From Candidatus Mediterraneibacter excrementigallinarum (GTDB lineage: Bacteria > Bacillota > Clostridia > Lachnospirales > Lachnospiraceae): a stretch of 40,266 nucleotides of DNA. The translations under genes and the position numbers were made by a program. This document shows positions 22,174 through 31,447 of the stretch, piece by piece (position 1 is the first letter of the stretch; the number at the start of each line of letters is the position of its first letter). The notes beneath the pieces were generated by a model. The model made no database searches, was not told where the DNA came from, and saw only the letters and a program-made list of their open reading frames with translations. Location: assembly GCA_019120075.1 (NCBI GenBank), contig DWVT01000098.1, forward strand, positions 1-40,266, read 5' to 3'.

Positions 22174-24363
22174 TCAGGCTTCACAGCCGGTGATCTTATG
22201 CGCTGCGTAGAACGCCCTGTCTTTTCCCCCGATCCATCCGTCTTCCCTGATCCGGAAGGAATCTTTCAGCCGGATATCCTCGGAAGAGCTTCCGACCTGG
22301 ATCTCGATCTCGCCTTTTTCGATCTTCCACTTCATCTCCCGGTCAAGAAAGGCAGTCTGGCTTGCTTCCATCGTAAAGGTTACACGCTTCTTCTCACCGG
22401 CTTTCAGGGGCAGTCTGCAGAATCCTGCCAGTTCCTTTACCGGTCTTGTCATGCTGGCGCAGGGATCCCGGAAATACATCTGCACCACTTCCTCGCCGTC
22501 CCGGTCTCCTGTATTTTCCACTGTTACACCAATCCGAATCTTTCCGTCCGGTCCGATCTCCTTCTGATCCAGCTTCAGGTCAGAATAGGAGAATTCTGTA
22601 TAAGACAGTCCGTATCCGAAGAAATATCTGGGCGTGTGCAGCATATCTACATAGTTCTGGAAACCGATGCTCTCTCCCTGATCCCATGCGGAACCATTCG
22701 GATGGTTGTAGTAAACCGGGATCTGTCCCGCGCTTCTCGCCGCACAGACAGGAAGCTTTCCTCCCGGATTATACTCTCCGGTGAGCACTTTCACGATCGC
22801 CTCCGCCCCGGTCTCAGAAGGATTCCACGCCTCCAGGATCGCGTCCAGATACTGATCCGCAATATCGCTGGAGATGGGACGTCCGTCGAAATGAACGCCG
22901 ATCATGGGCTTGCCCAGTTCCGCCGCCCGCCGGATAAAGGTATCCTGGCAGACAGGAAGATTGATATTTGTGCCATCCACTCCCTCACCCATCGTCGCTA
23001 CAGAACAGGAGCCGTGCTTTCCGCCCAGGGTCATGATCACCAGATCCGCCTGACGGACCGTCTCCAGCGCCTCATCGATGTGCGAAAGGTCATCTCCCGC
23101 CACCGGATATCCGTAGGAATAGAGGATCTCAACATCAGGCAGTTTTACTTTCAATTCCTCCAGAAGGCTTCTGCACCCGGGTTTCTGCTGCCGTAATATC
23201 TCGTCAAATTCCTCTGTCTCATCACTCTGGATCTGTGTTCCCGGCACCATCGGGATCTTCTTTCCATCCACAGAGCCGGATTTCAGCCCTGCTATGGAGT
23301 TTGCCACAGCATGTACAGCTTCTTCCATGCTCAGGTGGGTGTATCCGCCGAAGAAGCTTCTTGCGTTCTTCGCATGACAGCCGACCACCGCAATCTTCTT
23401 TATTCCCTTCTTTAGCGGCAGGGCGCCGTCGTTTTTCAGGAGCACCAGGGATTCCAGAGCCGCTTTCAGGGAAACTTCCCTGTCCTTATCATTATAGAAC
23501 TCCGTTTTCAGTTCTTCCCCGTCCAGGGCGAAGGGCTGTTCAAACAGACCCATCCGGAATTTTGCTTCCAGCACGCGCAGGACTGCCTGATCCAGGATCC
23601 GGATGTCCGCCTCCCCGCTTCGGAAACGTTCTTTTAATTCCTCATTGAACCCGGTACAGATCTGCATCTCCATATCCATTCCGGCACTCATGCAGAGATA
23701 GCCTGCGTCTGTCACGCTCTCTCCCACATGCTGCACATTATGTACATTTCCCACTGCGCCGTAATCGGAGACGCAGACTCCGTCGAAGCCCATTTCGCCG
23801 CGGAGAAGATCTGTCAGGATCTTATGAGACGCCGAGGCAGGCTCCCCGTTGATCGAACAGTAACAGGGCATGATCCCTCTCAAGCCGGATTCACTGATCG
23901 CCGCCTGGAACGGTTTTCCGTATACCTCATCCAGAAGCCGGTCCGGGATGCCGCAGGCAAGTTCCTGTCTGCTCACCGTCTGCGCCACTTGTTCCTCCAG
24001 TTCAGGATCCCAGGTGAATCCCCTGCCGATCCCGGACGGGAAACTGGTGGAATCCTGGATGAAGGGTCCGCACAGCCCTTCCATATGGAAGATAGCCGGA
24101 ATGTGATGTTCGCTCTGATCCATCACCATCTTCTGTATCTTTCTCTGCCACTGCACGGCTTCCTCCAGGCTCTTGATGGAACGCACTTCCAGGGTGCTTA
24201 CCTCCCCGATCCCGTGTTCCGCCATTTTTTGCAGCAGGTCCCAGTGATCCCCGTAGGGGAACAGGCAGTTGACCTGTCCCATCTTCTCTTCCAGGCTCAT
24301 CTTTCCCAGAAGATCCTGCGCCCTTTCTTTTGCTGATAATGCTGTATCCAGATATTTCTCCAT
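22174..24363 (-). CDS. GH3 family beta-glycosidase with an internal in-frame deletion
   Basis: A 729-residue GH3 enzyme without signal peptide. The first barrel domain begins with SAKERAQDLLGKMSLEEKMG and contains the nucleophile Asp200 in GFDGVCVSDYGAV. The second domain and a fibronectin-III-like end (VTVENTGDRDGEEVVQMYFR) follow. At residues 139-140, near position 23946, VSRQELACGI is joined to PDRLLDEVYGKPFQAAISES. Family members have about 90-100 residues here, including the RFGR-ETYGEDP and KHF-x-G motifs that bind substrate; all are absent. The ATG at 24363 follows AGGAG by 8 nt. Unless the deletion is an assembly fault, the enzyme is probably inactive. First gene of the carbohydrate operon. 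Confidence 0.8.
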   Translation of the reverse strand: MEKYLDTALSAKERAQDLLGKMSLEEKMGQVNCLFPYGDHWDLLQKMAEHGIGEVSTLEVRSIKSLEEAVQWQRKIQKMVMDQSEHHIPAIFHMEGLCGPFIQDSTSFPSGIGRGFTWDPELEEQVAQTVSRQELACGIPDRLLDEVYGKPFQAAISESGLRGIMPCYCSINGEPASASHKILTDLLRGEMGFDGVCVSDYGAVGNVHNVQHVGESVTDAGYLCMSAGMDMEMQICTGFNEELKERFRSGEADIRILDQAVLRVLEAKFRMGLFEQPFALDGEELKTEFYNDKDREVSLKAALESLVLLKNDGALPLKKGIKKIAVVGCHAKNARSFFGGYTHLSMEEAVHAVANSIAGLKSGSVDGKKIPMVPGTQIQSDETEEFDEILRQQKPGCRSLLEELKVKLPDVEILYSYGYPVAGDDLSHIDEALETVRQADLVIMTLGGKHGSCSVATMGEGVDGTNINLPVCQDTFIRRAAELGKPMIGVHFDGRPISSDIADQYLDAILEAWNPSETGAEAIVKVLTGEYNPGGKLPVCAARSAGQIPVYYNHPNGSAWDQGESIGFQNYVDMLHTPRYFFGYGLSYTEFSYSDLKLDQKEIGPDGKIRIGVTVENTGDRDGEEVVQMYFRDPCASMTRPVKELAGFCRLPLKAGEKKRVTFTMEASQTAFLDREMKWKIEKGEIEIQVGSSSEDIRLKDSFRIREDGWIGGKDRAFYAAHKITGCEA

Positions 24364-24478
24364 CTGACCATCTCCTAAAAATAATTTCTGTTTTACGGGC
24401 ATTATAGAAGATTCCAGAGATTTCGGATAGATAATTTTTCGTCTTAACGGGGCAAAATTTGTCAATATAATATAAACC

Positions 24479-24519
24479 CCCGCCCCGGGAAGCCCTCGGC
24501 TGGGACTTCCCGGAACGGG
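24479..24519 (-). terminator. Terminator of the marR-ABC operon
   Basis: A strong GC-rich hairpin, minus-strand CCCGTTCCGGGAAGTCCC with GGGCTTCCCGGGGCGGG, followed by GGTTTATATT. It lies just after the last ABC gene. Confidence 0.75.
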
Positions 24520-24540
24520 ATTGTGAATGATCCGGATTTT

Positions 24541-26439
24541 CTAATCCGCGAAATTTCCTGTATACAGCTGATAGTATTTTCCTTTCGCCTCGATCAGCTG
24601 GTCATGAGTACCGCGCTCGATAATGCGGCCCTGCTCCATGACCATGATACAGTCAGAGTTCTTGACTGTGGACAGGCGATGGGCAATGACAAATGTGGTA
24701 CGGCCTTTCATCAGGGCGTCCATACCTGCCTGCACCAGCTTCTCGGTATGGGTATCGATCGAGGAGGTCGCCTCATCCAGGATCAGCGCCGGCGGATCCG
24801 CAACGGCCGCCCGGGCGATGGCAAGGAGCTGTCTCTGCCCCTGGCTTAAGTTGGCTCCGTCCCCGGTCAGCATTGTGTTGTATCCATCGGGCAGACGGCG
24901 GATAAATCCGTCTGCATTTGCCAGCTTCGCCGCCTCAATACATTCTTCATCTGTAGCGTCCAGTTTACCATAACGGATATTGTCCATGACGGTTCCGGTA
25001 AACAGGTGGGTGTCCTGAAGCACCATTCCAAGTGATCTTCTCAGATCCGGCTTTTTGATCTTATTGATATTGATTCCGTCATAACGGATCTTGCCGTCCG
25101 CGATATCGTAGAAACGGTTGATCAGGTTTGTGATGGTCGTCTTACCTGCGCCGGTCGCGCCGACAAAGGCGATCTTCTGTCCCGGCTCTGCGTAAAGGCT
25201 GATATTGTGAAGGACGATCTTGTCTTCATTGTATCCGAAATCCACGTCGTCGAAGACAACGCCGCCTTCCTGCCTTGTATAGGTCACGGTTCCTTCCGCC
25301 TTGTGAGGATGTTTCCATGCCCAGATGTTGGTCCTGACAGGAGATTCGGTCAGATTGCCGTTCTCATCCTCTTTTGCATTGACCAGTTCCACATATCCTT
25401 CATCCACTTCCGGAGTCTGATCCATCAGATCAAATACACGCTGCGCTCCGGCTGCCGCATTGACAACGAAGTTGATCTGCTGGCTGACCTGTGTGATCGG
25501 GTTCGTAAAGCTCTTGTTCAGTCCTACAAATGTGACCACTGTACCGATAGTAACTCCGGCAAGTCCGTTGATGCCCAGAATAGCTCCGACGATCGCCACC
25601 AGCGCGTAGCTGATCCATCCGATGTTGGCGTTGATCGGCATGAGCAGGTTGGCGTATCTGTTTGCCTTGTTGGTACTGTTTCTCAGCCGTTCATTTACCT
25701 CGTGGAAGTCTTTCATTGCGGCTTCCTCATGGCAGAAGACCTTTACGACCTTCTGGCCGTCCATCATTTCCTCGATGAAACCGTCCACAGCTCCAAGGTC
25801 GATCTGCTGACGGATATAGTACCGCCCGGACAGCTTTGAGAAATTGGATGTTACAACAAGCATGACCGCTGCCGTCAGGATGGAGATCACAGTCAGCGCC
25901 GGATTCAGGATGATCATGGTGATCAGTGTGGCGATCATGGTGATCACTGAGTTGATGATCTGGGGAATACTCTGGCTCAGCAGCTGTCTCAGTGTATCCA
26001 CATCGTTGGTGTACACGGACATGATATCGCCGTGCGCATGAGTGTCAAAATATTTGATCGGAAGGGACTCCATCCTGCGGAACAGGTCGTCCCTTAAGTT
26101 GCGCATTGTTCCCTGGCTGACATTTACCATGATACGGTTGTAGGAGAAAGCGGTGATAACACCGATTCCCATGATACATGCCAGACGGACCAACTGTGAA
26201 GCAAGACCGCTGAAATCATCCGATCCCGTCTTCAGCATCGGGGTGATATAATCATCCACCAGCGTCTGGGGGAATGTTGCGCCCACAACAGTTGCGATCG
26301 CAGTGATCAGGATGCAGATTATAACAAGCAAAAACGGAAATTTATAGTAATGAAGCATATACCGGATGACCCTGCTGATCAGCTTCGTAGCTGTGTTGAC
26401 CCGGGATCCGGACTTCTGATCTTTCATTTTCTCGTTCAT
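24541..26439 (-). CDS. ABC exporter subunit with canonical ATPase site (BmrD/LmrD-like)
   Basis: A 632-residue half-transporter: six membrane helices in residues 1 to about 330 and an ATPase domain from about 390. Motifs are Walker A GATGAGKT, Q-loop LGMVLQDTHLFTG, signature LSQGQRQ, Walker B plus catalytic Glu LILDEATSSID, and switch His in IAHRLST. A 50-residue linker before the ATPase (PVRTNIWAWKHPHKAEGTVT) is longer than usual and typical of this subunit of heterodimers. AGGAGG precedes the ATG. It follows its partner subunit by 22 nt and the MarR gene before that. It likely exports drugs or peptides. Confidence 0.9.
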   Translation of the reverse strand: MNEKMKDQKSGSRVNTATKLISRVIRYMLHYYKFPFLLVIICILITAIATVVGATFPQTLVDDYITPMLKTGSDDFSGLASQLVRLACIMGIGVITAFSYNRIMVNVSQGTMRNLRDDLFRRMESLPIKYFDTHAHGDIMSVYTNDVDTLRQLLSQSIPQIINSVITMIATLITMIILNPALTVISILTAAVMLVVTSNFSKLSGRYYIRQQIDLGAVDGFIEEMMDGQKVVKVFCHEEAAMKDFHEVNERLRNSTNKANRYANLLMPINANIGWISYALVAIVGAILGINGLAGVTIGTVVTFVGLNKSFTNPITQVSQQINFVVNAAAGAQRVFDLMDQTPEVDEGYVELVNAKEDENGNLTESPVRTNIWAWKHPHKAEGTVTYTRQEGGVVFDDVDFGYNEDKIVLHNISLYAEPGQKIAFVGATGAGKTTITNLINRFYDIADGKIRYDGININKIKKPDLRRSLGMVLQDTHLFTGTVMDNIRYGKLDATDEECIEAAKLANADGFIRRLPDGYNTMLTGDGANLSQGQRQLLAIARAAVADPPALILDEATSSIDTHTEKLVQAGMDALMKGRTTFVIAHRLSTVKNSDCIMVMEQGRIIERGTHDQLIEAKGKYYQLYTGNFAD

Positions 26440-26461
26440 AGATCAATTCCTCCTTTCTGAC

Positions 26462-28201
26462 TTATGACGGCTGATCGAAATCGCCGCTTCCCTCAAGCTG
26501 TGAATTGTAGATCTCCTGGTAAATGGCGTTGTTCTTCAGCAGATTCTCATGGGTATCAAACGCATTGATCCGTCCCTCGTCCAGTACAAGGATCCGGTCC
26601 GCGGACTGGACGCTGGAAACTCTCTGTGCGATGATGATCTTTGTCGTACCCGGGATTTCCTTTGCAAAAGCAGCGCGGATACTTGCGTCTGTTGCCGTAT
26701 CCACAGCGCTGGTGGAATCATCCAGGATCAGCACCTTCGGCTTCTTAAGCAGAGCGCGGGCTATACAAAGTCTCTGTTTCTGTCCTCCGGAAACGTTGGA
26801 GCCGCCCCGCTCGATCCGGGTATTGTACCCGTCCGGCATCCGGTCGATAAATTCGTCCGCACATGCAGCCTTACATGCCTCGACACATTCTTCGTCGGTG
26901 GCGTCCGGATTACCCCAGCGCAGGTTTTCCAGGATCGTACCGGAAAACAGGGTGTTTTTCTGAAGCACCACAGATACCTGATTTCTCAGAACTTCCGTGT
27001 CATACTGACGGACGTCCACGCCGCCTACACAGACAGAACCCTGATCTACATCGTAGAGACGGCAGATCAGGTTGACCAGGCTGCTCTTTCCGGAACCTGT
27101 GCCGCCGATAACGCCGATCGTCTCTCCGCTCTTTATATGGAGGTCAATATCGGACAGTGCGTTCTTTCCGCTGCCATGCTTGTAGGAGAAGTTCACATGA
27201 TTGAAATCGATCCTTCCGTCCTGTACATTCATGACCGGATCCTCCGGATCCGTCAGATCAGCCTTTTCATTCAGCACTTCGCTGATACGGCGGATACTTG
27301 CCATGGACATACTGATCATAACGACCACCATGGAGAGCATCATCAGGCTCATCAGCAATGACATGATGTAACTGAACAGGCTGGTCAGGTCTCCGGTAGT
27401 CAGAGTACCGCCCACGATAAACTGAGCGCCGAACCAGGAAACCGAGATGATGCAGAAGTAAACTGCCACCATCATAGCCGGATTATTGAATGCCAGAAGC
27501 CCCTCTGCCTTCACAGAAAGGTCATAAAGCATCCTGGACGCTTTTGAGAACTTCTCATTCTCATGATCCTCACGGACAAATGCCTTGACCACACGGATCG
27601 CTGTCACGTTTTCCTGAACGCTTGCATTCAGGTCATCATATCTGCGGAATACCTGTCTGAATATCTTCAGTGTGACGACCATGATGGAACCGATCACGAT
27701 CACAAGGAATACGACTGCGATCAGGAACATTCCGCTGAGCTGCCGGTTGATAAACATACACATGGCAAAACTGAAGATCAGGTTCAGCGGCGCCCGGACA
27801 GCCACACGGATCACCATCATAAACGCGTTCTGCACGTTGGTGATATCCGTTGTCATACGTGTGACCAGACTGGGCACGCTGAATTTATCGATATTGGAAA
27901 ATGAAAACGTCTGGATGTTGGCGTAGATCGCTTCACGAAGGTTCGCCGACAGTCCGGACGAGGCGCTTGCTGCGTTCTTTCCGGCAAGAGCGCCGAAGAT
28001 CAGGCTGAGAAACGCCATGCCCACCATCAGGGCACCGTACCGGTAGACGACCGGAAGATTGCTGGCTTCAAGACCTCTGTCTATGATAATGGCTGTGACA
28101 AAGGGCATTAATATTTCCATGACTACTTCCAGAGCTGTCAGACCGATACAGAGAAATGTGTCCCGCTTATACTGTTTAAGCTGCTGTAATACTTTTCTCA
28201 C
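26462..28201 (-). CDS. ABC exporter subunit with degenerate ATPase site (BmrC/LmrC-like)
   Basis: A 579-residue half-transporter with six helices and one ATPase domain. Walker A is GGTGSGKS, signature VSGGQKQ, and Walker B reads LILDDSTSAVD, where the catalytic Glu is replaced by Asp. The switch His is replaced by Gln in IIAQRVSS. Such changes mark the degenerate half of heterodimeric exporters (TM287/288, BmrCD), so this subunit pairs with the 632-aa one. Start is GTG at 28201, overlapping the TGA of the marR gene (GTGA), with AGGAGG upstream. Confidence 0.9.
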   Translation of the reverse strand: MRKVLQQLKQYKRDTFLCIGLTALEVVMEILMPFVTAIIIDRGLEASNLPVVYRYGALMVGMAFLSLIFGALAGKNAASASSGLSANLREAIYANIQTFSFSNIDKFSVPSLVTRMTTDITNVQNAFMMVIRVAVRAPLNLIFSFAMCMFINRQLSGMFLIAVVFLVIVIGSIMVVTLKIFRQVFRRYDDLNASVQENVTAIRVVKAFVREDHENEKFSKASRMLYDLSVKAEGLLAFNNPAMMVAVYFCIISVSWFGAQFIVGGTLTTGDLTSLFSYIMSLLMSLMMLSMVVVMISMSMASIRRISEVLNEKADLTDPEDPVMNVQDGRIDFNHVNFSYKHGSGKNALSDIDLHIKSGETIGVIGGTGSGKSSLVNLICRLYDVDQGSVCVGGVDVRQYDTEVLRNQVSVVLQKNTLFSGTILENLRWGNPDATDEECVEACKAACADEFIDRMPDGYNTRIERGGSNVSGGQKQRLCIARALLKKPKVLILDDSTSAVDTATDASIRAAFAKEIPGTTKIIIAQRVSSVQSADRILVLDEGRINAFDTHENLLKNNAIYQEIYNSQLEGSGDFDQPS

Positions 28202-28686
28202 GGTAGATATACCTCCTGTCTGTTTTTTTCATCGTTTTCACTGTGTTCCATTCCGGCAAGCTGCCTCATGAGCTTCTGCTCCAAATCCCAGAGCTGGGCT
28301 TTCTCCTTCCGGTCGAGCGCGCTGCAGATTTCTTCTTCCATCTGATCCGCCTTCCGCACAAACTCGTCGCCTTCCGCCAGCAGTTTCGCCGTGGGGAGCA
28401 CTTTTTTCTTCCGGACGTCATCCGGATCTGTAAGAAAATAAAGATACTCTTTTTCCCTTAATTTCTTGATCAACGCTGAAAGCGTTGCCTTTGACACCCC
28501 GATCTCACGGCACAGTTCCGTAAGATATGTACCGTCCGGATGATGTCTCAAAATATAGACCAGAAAATAAACCTGGCTCCCTGTCATACCTTTGTTTTTT
28601 AAATTCAGTTCCAGCTGTGCTGTCAGATTCAGACTGATCTTCTTCATCATAAAAAGCAGCTCTTCTCTCCTGAAACCTTCTGTCAT
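28198..28686 (-). CDS. MarR-family repressor of the ABC exporter
   Basis: A 162-residue winged-helix regulator with HTH YLTELCREIGVSKATLSALI and wing EKEYLYFLTDPDDVRKKKVL. The C-terminal helix is rich in charged residues. AGGAGG lies 12 nt before the ATG. It is the first gene of the operon and overlaps the following ABC gene by 4 nt. A palindrome CGAACAGTTCG lies 45 nt upstream. Autorepression with induction by an exported substrate is the likely scheme. Confidence 0.85.
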   Translation of the reverse strand: MTEGFRREELLFMMKKISLNLTAQLELNLKNKGMTGSQVYFLVYILRHHPDGTYLTELCREIGVSKATLSALIKKLREKEYLYFLTDPDDVRKKKVLPTAKLLAEGDEFVRKADQMEEEICSALDRKEKAQLWDLEQKLMRQLAGMEHSENDEKNRQEVYLP

Positions 28687-28721
28687 CTCTGTGGCATACC
28701 TCCTGTAAGTCTGTCATATTT

Positions 28722-28746
28722 GTTCGCACCCGAACAGTTCGCATCC
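28722..28746. promoter_or_regulatory. Operator-like repeats before the marR-ABC operon
   Basis: GTTCGCACCC (28722) and GTTCGCATCC (28737) are direct repeats 15 nt apart, and CGAAC-A-GTTCG (28731-28741) is a perfect palindrome between them. Probably the site of the adjacent MarR protein. Confidence 0.5.
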
Positions 28747-28783
28747 TTATTTTCTGTCCTCTGAAATTTTATCGCATATTTCA

Positions 28784-28812
28784 TTGAATGTGAAATTCAA
28801 AAGTGCTATAAT
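28784..28812 (+). promoter_or_regulatory. Promoter of the LysR gene
   Basis: TTGAAT (28784-28789), 17-nt spacer and TATAAT (28807-28812). A TGAAT-N5-ATTCA inverted repeat overlaps the -35 and may be a LysR-type binding site. Confidence 0.75.
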
Positions 28813-28875
28813 CAATAAACATCTTTTATAGATATCGATTATTTTTTTATATCATATTTCACAGGAGGCTCGTCT

Positions 28876-29754
28876 ATGAACACAGTACAGTTAGAATGTT
28901 TCATCGCAGTGGCGGAATACCTGAATTTTTCCAAGGCGTCCCGCTCTCTGAAGATCACACAGCCCGCAGTCAGCCATCAGATCCAGACATTGGAGGAAGA
29001 GCTGGAAGTCAAGCTGTTCAACCGGACCAGTAAAAGTGTCACGCTCACCCATGAAGGCGCCCTGTTCCTGACAGATGCACAGCTCATCCTGAAAACCGTT
29101 CTCTCCGCAAAGGAACGTCTGGGCAGCCACAAGGACTTTATCCCTCTTGAGCTGGGCTGCCATAACTATATGGAGATGAACCTGTTCCCTCCGGTGCTGA
29201 AAAAGCTGTCAGAGGAATTTCCCCTGCTGCGCCCCAACATCCGCCTTATCCCTTTCCCTTCACTCCTCAGTATGATCGAGAACAATCAGGTCCAGGCGGC
29301 CCTGGGCGTAAAAAACGAACAGAAGCTGTCCCCCCTTCTCTTCCGGGAACTCTGCTCTGCTCCCACAACCTGTGTCTGTTCCCCGGAACATCCCCTGGCT
29401 CAGCACAAAGTTCTTACAAAGGAACAGCTCACCGGAAATTATATCGCCTGCTCTCCCCGTCAGATCCCGGATTCTCTCTTTACGATCCAGAGCGGCATCC
29501 TTGGCAGCCTGCTCCCCGGGCAGAGGTTTTTTGCTGAAAACGTGGAAAGCGCCTTTGCTATCGCAAAAGCGCTCCCTGCATATACCCTGTATCCGGATAT
29601 TCCTCATGCAAGAGACAGCGGACTGTGTTATATCCCGGTAACAGACCTTCCCAGGATCTCTTTCGGGGTCTACTACCAGTACGGTCTTGATCAGCCGGTG
29701 CTGAAACGGTTCCTCACTCTGATCTCCGGATATATGAAAGAGGCGCAGGCCTGA
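28876..29754 (+). CDS. LysR-family transcriptional regulator
   Basis: A 292-residue LTTR. Residues 1-60 are the winged HTH: MNTVQLECFIAVAEYLNFSK, then QPAVSHQIQTLEEELEVKLF. The remainder is a periplasmic-binding-protein-like effector domain (for example LGVKNEQKLSPLLFRELCSA). AGGAGG lies upstream of the ATG. It is convergent with the polyamine operon and divergent from the marR-ABC operon, so the target cannot be told from position alone. The effector is unknown. Confidence 0.9.
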   Translation: MNTVQLECFIAVAEYLNFSKASRSLKITQPAVSHQIQTLEEELEVKLFNRTSKSVTLTHEGALFLTDAQLILKTVLSAKERLGSHKDFIPLELGCHNYMEMNLFPPVLKKLSEEFPLLRPNIRLIPFPSLLSMIENNQVQAALGVKNEQKLSPLLFRELCSAPTTCVCSPEHPLAQHKVLTKEQLTGNYIACSPRQIPDSLFTIQSGILGSLLPGQRFFAENVESAFAIAKALPAYTLYPDIPHARDSGLCYIPVTDLPRISFGVYYQYGLDQPVLKRFLTLISGYMKEAQA

Positions 29755-29775
29755 GCCCGCACCTCTCCTTTCGCC

Positions 29776-29820
29776 AGTGACCGCCAGAGCCCGGACCTGT
29801 CCTGGACTCTGGCGGTCACT
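29776..29820. terminator. Bidirectional terminator between LysR gene and pot operon
   Basis: AGTGACCGCCAGAG and CTCTGGCGGTCACT form a perfect 14-bp stem with a 17-nt loop between two convergent genes. Confidence 0.8.
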
Positions 29821-29827
29821 TCCTTAT

Positions 29828-31447
29828 TCATCTCTTTCTGAAGATATCATCCCTCTTAAGGAAGATCATCACTGCGGCCAGCAGGATGACCGCCCCTGCT
29901 CCGATCTTTGCCCAGTCCTGCCATGACAGGGATGTAAGGTCAAAACACCGGACATTCACCCACATCTGATTGATCCTCTGATTGTTCTCCTTGTCAAAGT
30001 ACTGCATGACCACAGCCCTCTCCAATACATCCTGAGGCGGATACTGAGCAAAAAGCTGGCGGTCCGCCTGATCGGATTCCGCTGTGATCACATAGTCCGG
30101 ATCAGAATTATCCCCGCTGAAGAAAAATCCTACCGGATACTCGAATGTATCCTCCGCATCCTCCTCAGCTCCGTAACACCAGTCCGCATAGGCGTAGATG
30201 ATATCGCTGTCGCCTCCTGCGATGACTGAAGTATAACCGATATAGTACATATTCCGGACCACATTGTCCGGTCTCGACATGAAATTGATAAACGCTTCCG
30301 CAGCCTGCTGTTTTGCGGCGTCCCCGTCAATTCCGTCTTTTAACATCACCCATCCGTCAAACCAGACGTTGGTGCACTCCTCCGGCACCGCGTAGGCAAG
30401 ATAGTAGTCGTCAATTTCCGCCTGATCCAGAGTATAGACCGCATCCCCGGACCACTGGTAGTTTGCCAGCACTTTTCCGGTCACCATATCCGCCTTTCCG
30501 CTGTCGGACTCAAAGGAATACGCGTTTTCCTTCATCTGCTTCAGGATATCCTCCGCGGCGGCTACCGTTTTCTCATCCGTCCGGTTCATCACCTCTGCGA
30601 TCCGCTCCAGGCGGTCCGGCGAACGCAAGAACTCCGGATCAAGCAGTTCGTCCTCGTTCAGGATTCCCAGTGCGGCAAAATAGCTGTCGCGGACATTGTC
30701 CTTGATAGTAACCTGTCCCCGGTACTTCGGATCTGCCAAAATTGCCCAGTGAGACGCCTCTTCCTTGGTGATCTCTTCGGGATTATAGACGATCCCCGTG
30801 GTTCCCCACATGTATCCCGCCGCATATCTGCTCCATGGTTCTCCGTTTATTGTGTTTGTGTCAAATATGTTTCTGATATAGTCCGAGACGCCCCGGATAT
30901 AATAATTCTCCTCTGTCTCTTCATCAAAGAATTCTTCTGAAAGCGGCTGGAGCCGGTCTTCCGCTATCAGCTTCATGAACATATACTCAGAGGGACAGAC
31001 CAGATCAAAATCATTTCCGAGCGTGAGCTGGTTATACAGATCCTCATTGGTCCCGAAAGTGGAATACTCCACGTCTACCTCTATGCCGTAAGTCTCCCGG
31101 TACCACTCTTCAAAGTCCTCCACCATGGAGTTTTCTCCAAGGATCACCGTGTTCTCCTCGTCCTCCAGTTCGATGGCTTCTTCCTCATCCCAGTCTCCCT
31201 CGTCGATATACTCCTCCCAGTTGGCGATCCGCAGTGTTACTTTCTCTTTGCTGCTCTTTCCTCCGTTTTCCGCCTGTCCGCTTTCTTCACCGGAAGCAGC
31301 TGATACTGTAAGCGCCGTGTTCCCGGAAAAGGCTGCCGGAACGGGGATGATCAGAAGAGCAAGGGCTCCGGCGATGACTGCTTTTGCCAATCGGAGTTCC
31401 TGATTTCGCAGGCAGAAGAGCTTCTCAGTCTTTTTCTCTGTTCTCAT
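29828..31447 (-). CDS. potD: Spermidine/putrescine-binding protein, membrane anchored
   Basis: A 539-residue substrate-binding protein. Residues about 18-50 are a signal peptide (AVIAGALALLIIPVPAAFSG). The mature part has the PotD pattern VTLRIANWEEYIDEG, STFGTNEDLYNQL, FDLVCPSEYMFMKL, GYMWGTTGIVYNPEEI and FDGWVMLKDG. There is no lipobox cysteine. Instead a C-terminal membrane helix (WAKIGAGAVILLAAVMIFLK) with basic end would hold it to the membrane. E. coli PotD is only about 350 residues; the extra length is an acidic insert near the start and the C-terminal extension. The ATG lies within the end of potC, with AGGAGG before it. Confidence 0.85.
   Translation of the reverse strand: MRTEKKTEKLFCLRNQELRLAKAVIAGALALLIIPVPAAFSGNTALTVSAASGEESGQAENGGKSSKEKVTLRIANWEEYIDEGDWDEEEAIELEDEENTVILGENSMVEDFEEWYRETYGIEVDVEYSTFGTNEDLYNQLTLGNDFDLVCPSEYMFMKLIAEDRLQPLSEEFFDEETEENYYIRGVSDYIRNIFDTNTINGEPWSRYAAGYMWGTTGIVYNPEEITKEEASHWAILADPKYRGQVTIKDNVRDSYFAALGILNEDELLDPEFLRSPDRLERIAEVMNRTDEKTVAAAEDILKQMKENAYSFESDSGKADMVTGKVLANYQWSGDAVYTLDQAEIDDYYLAYAVPEECTNVWFDGWVMLKDGIDGDAAKQQAAEAFINFMSRPDNVVRNMYYIGYTSVIAGGDSDIIYAYADWCYGAEEDAEDTFEYPVGFFFSGDNSDPDYVITAESDQADRQLFAQYPPQDVLERAVVMQYFDKENNQRINQMWVNVRCFDLTSLSWQDWAKIGAGAVILLAAVMIFLKRDDIFRKR

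Noticed and set aside
22198-23196. Long plus-strand frame (332 codons) opposite the GH3 gene
   Set aside because: Antisense to a recognisable glycosidase, with residues typical of reverse-strand reading.
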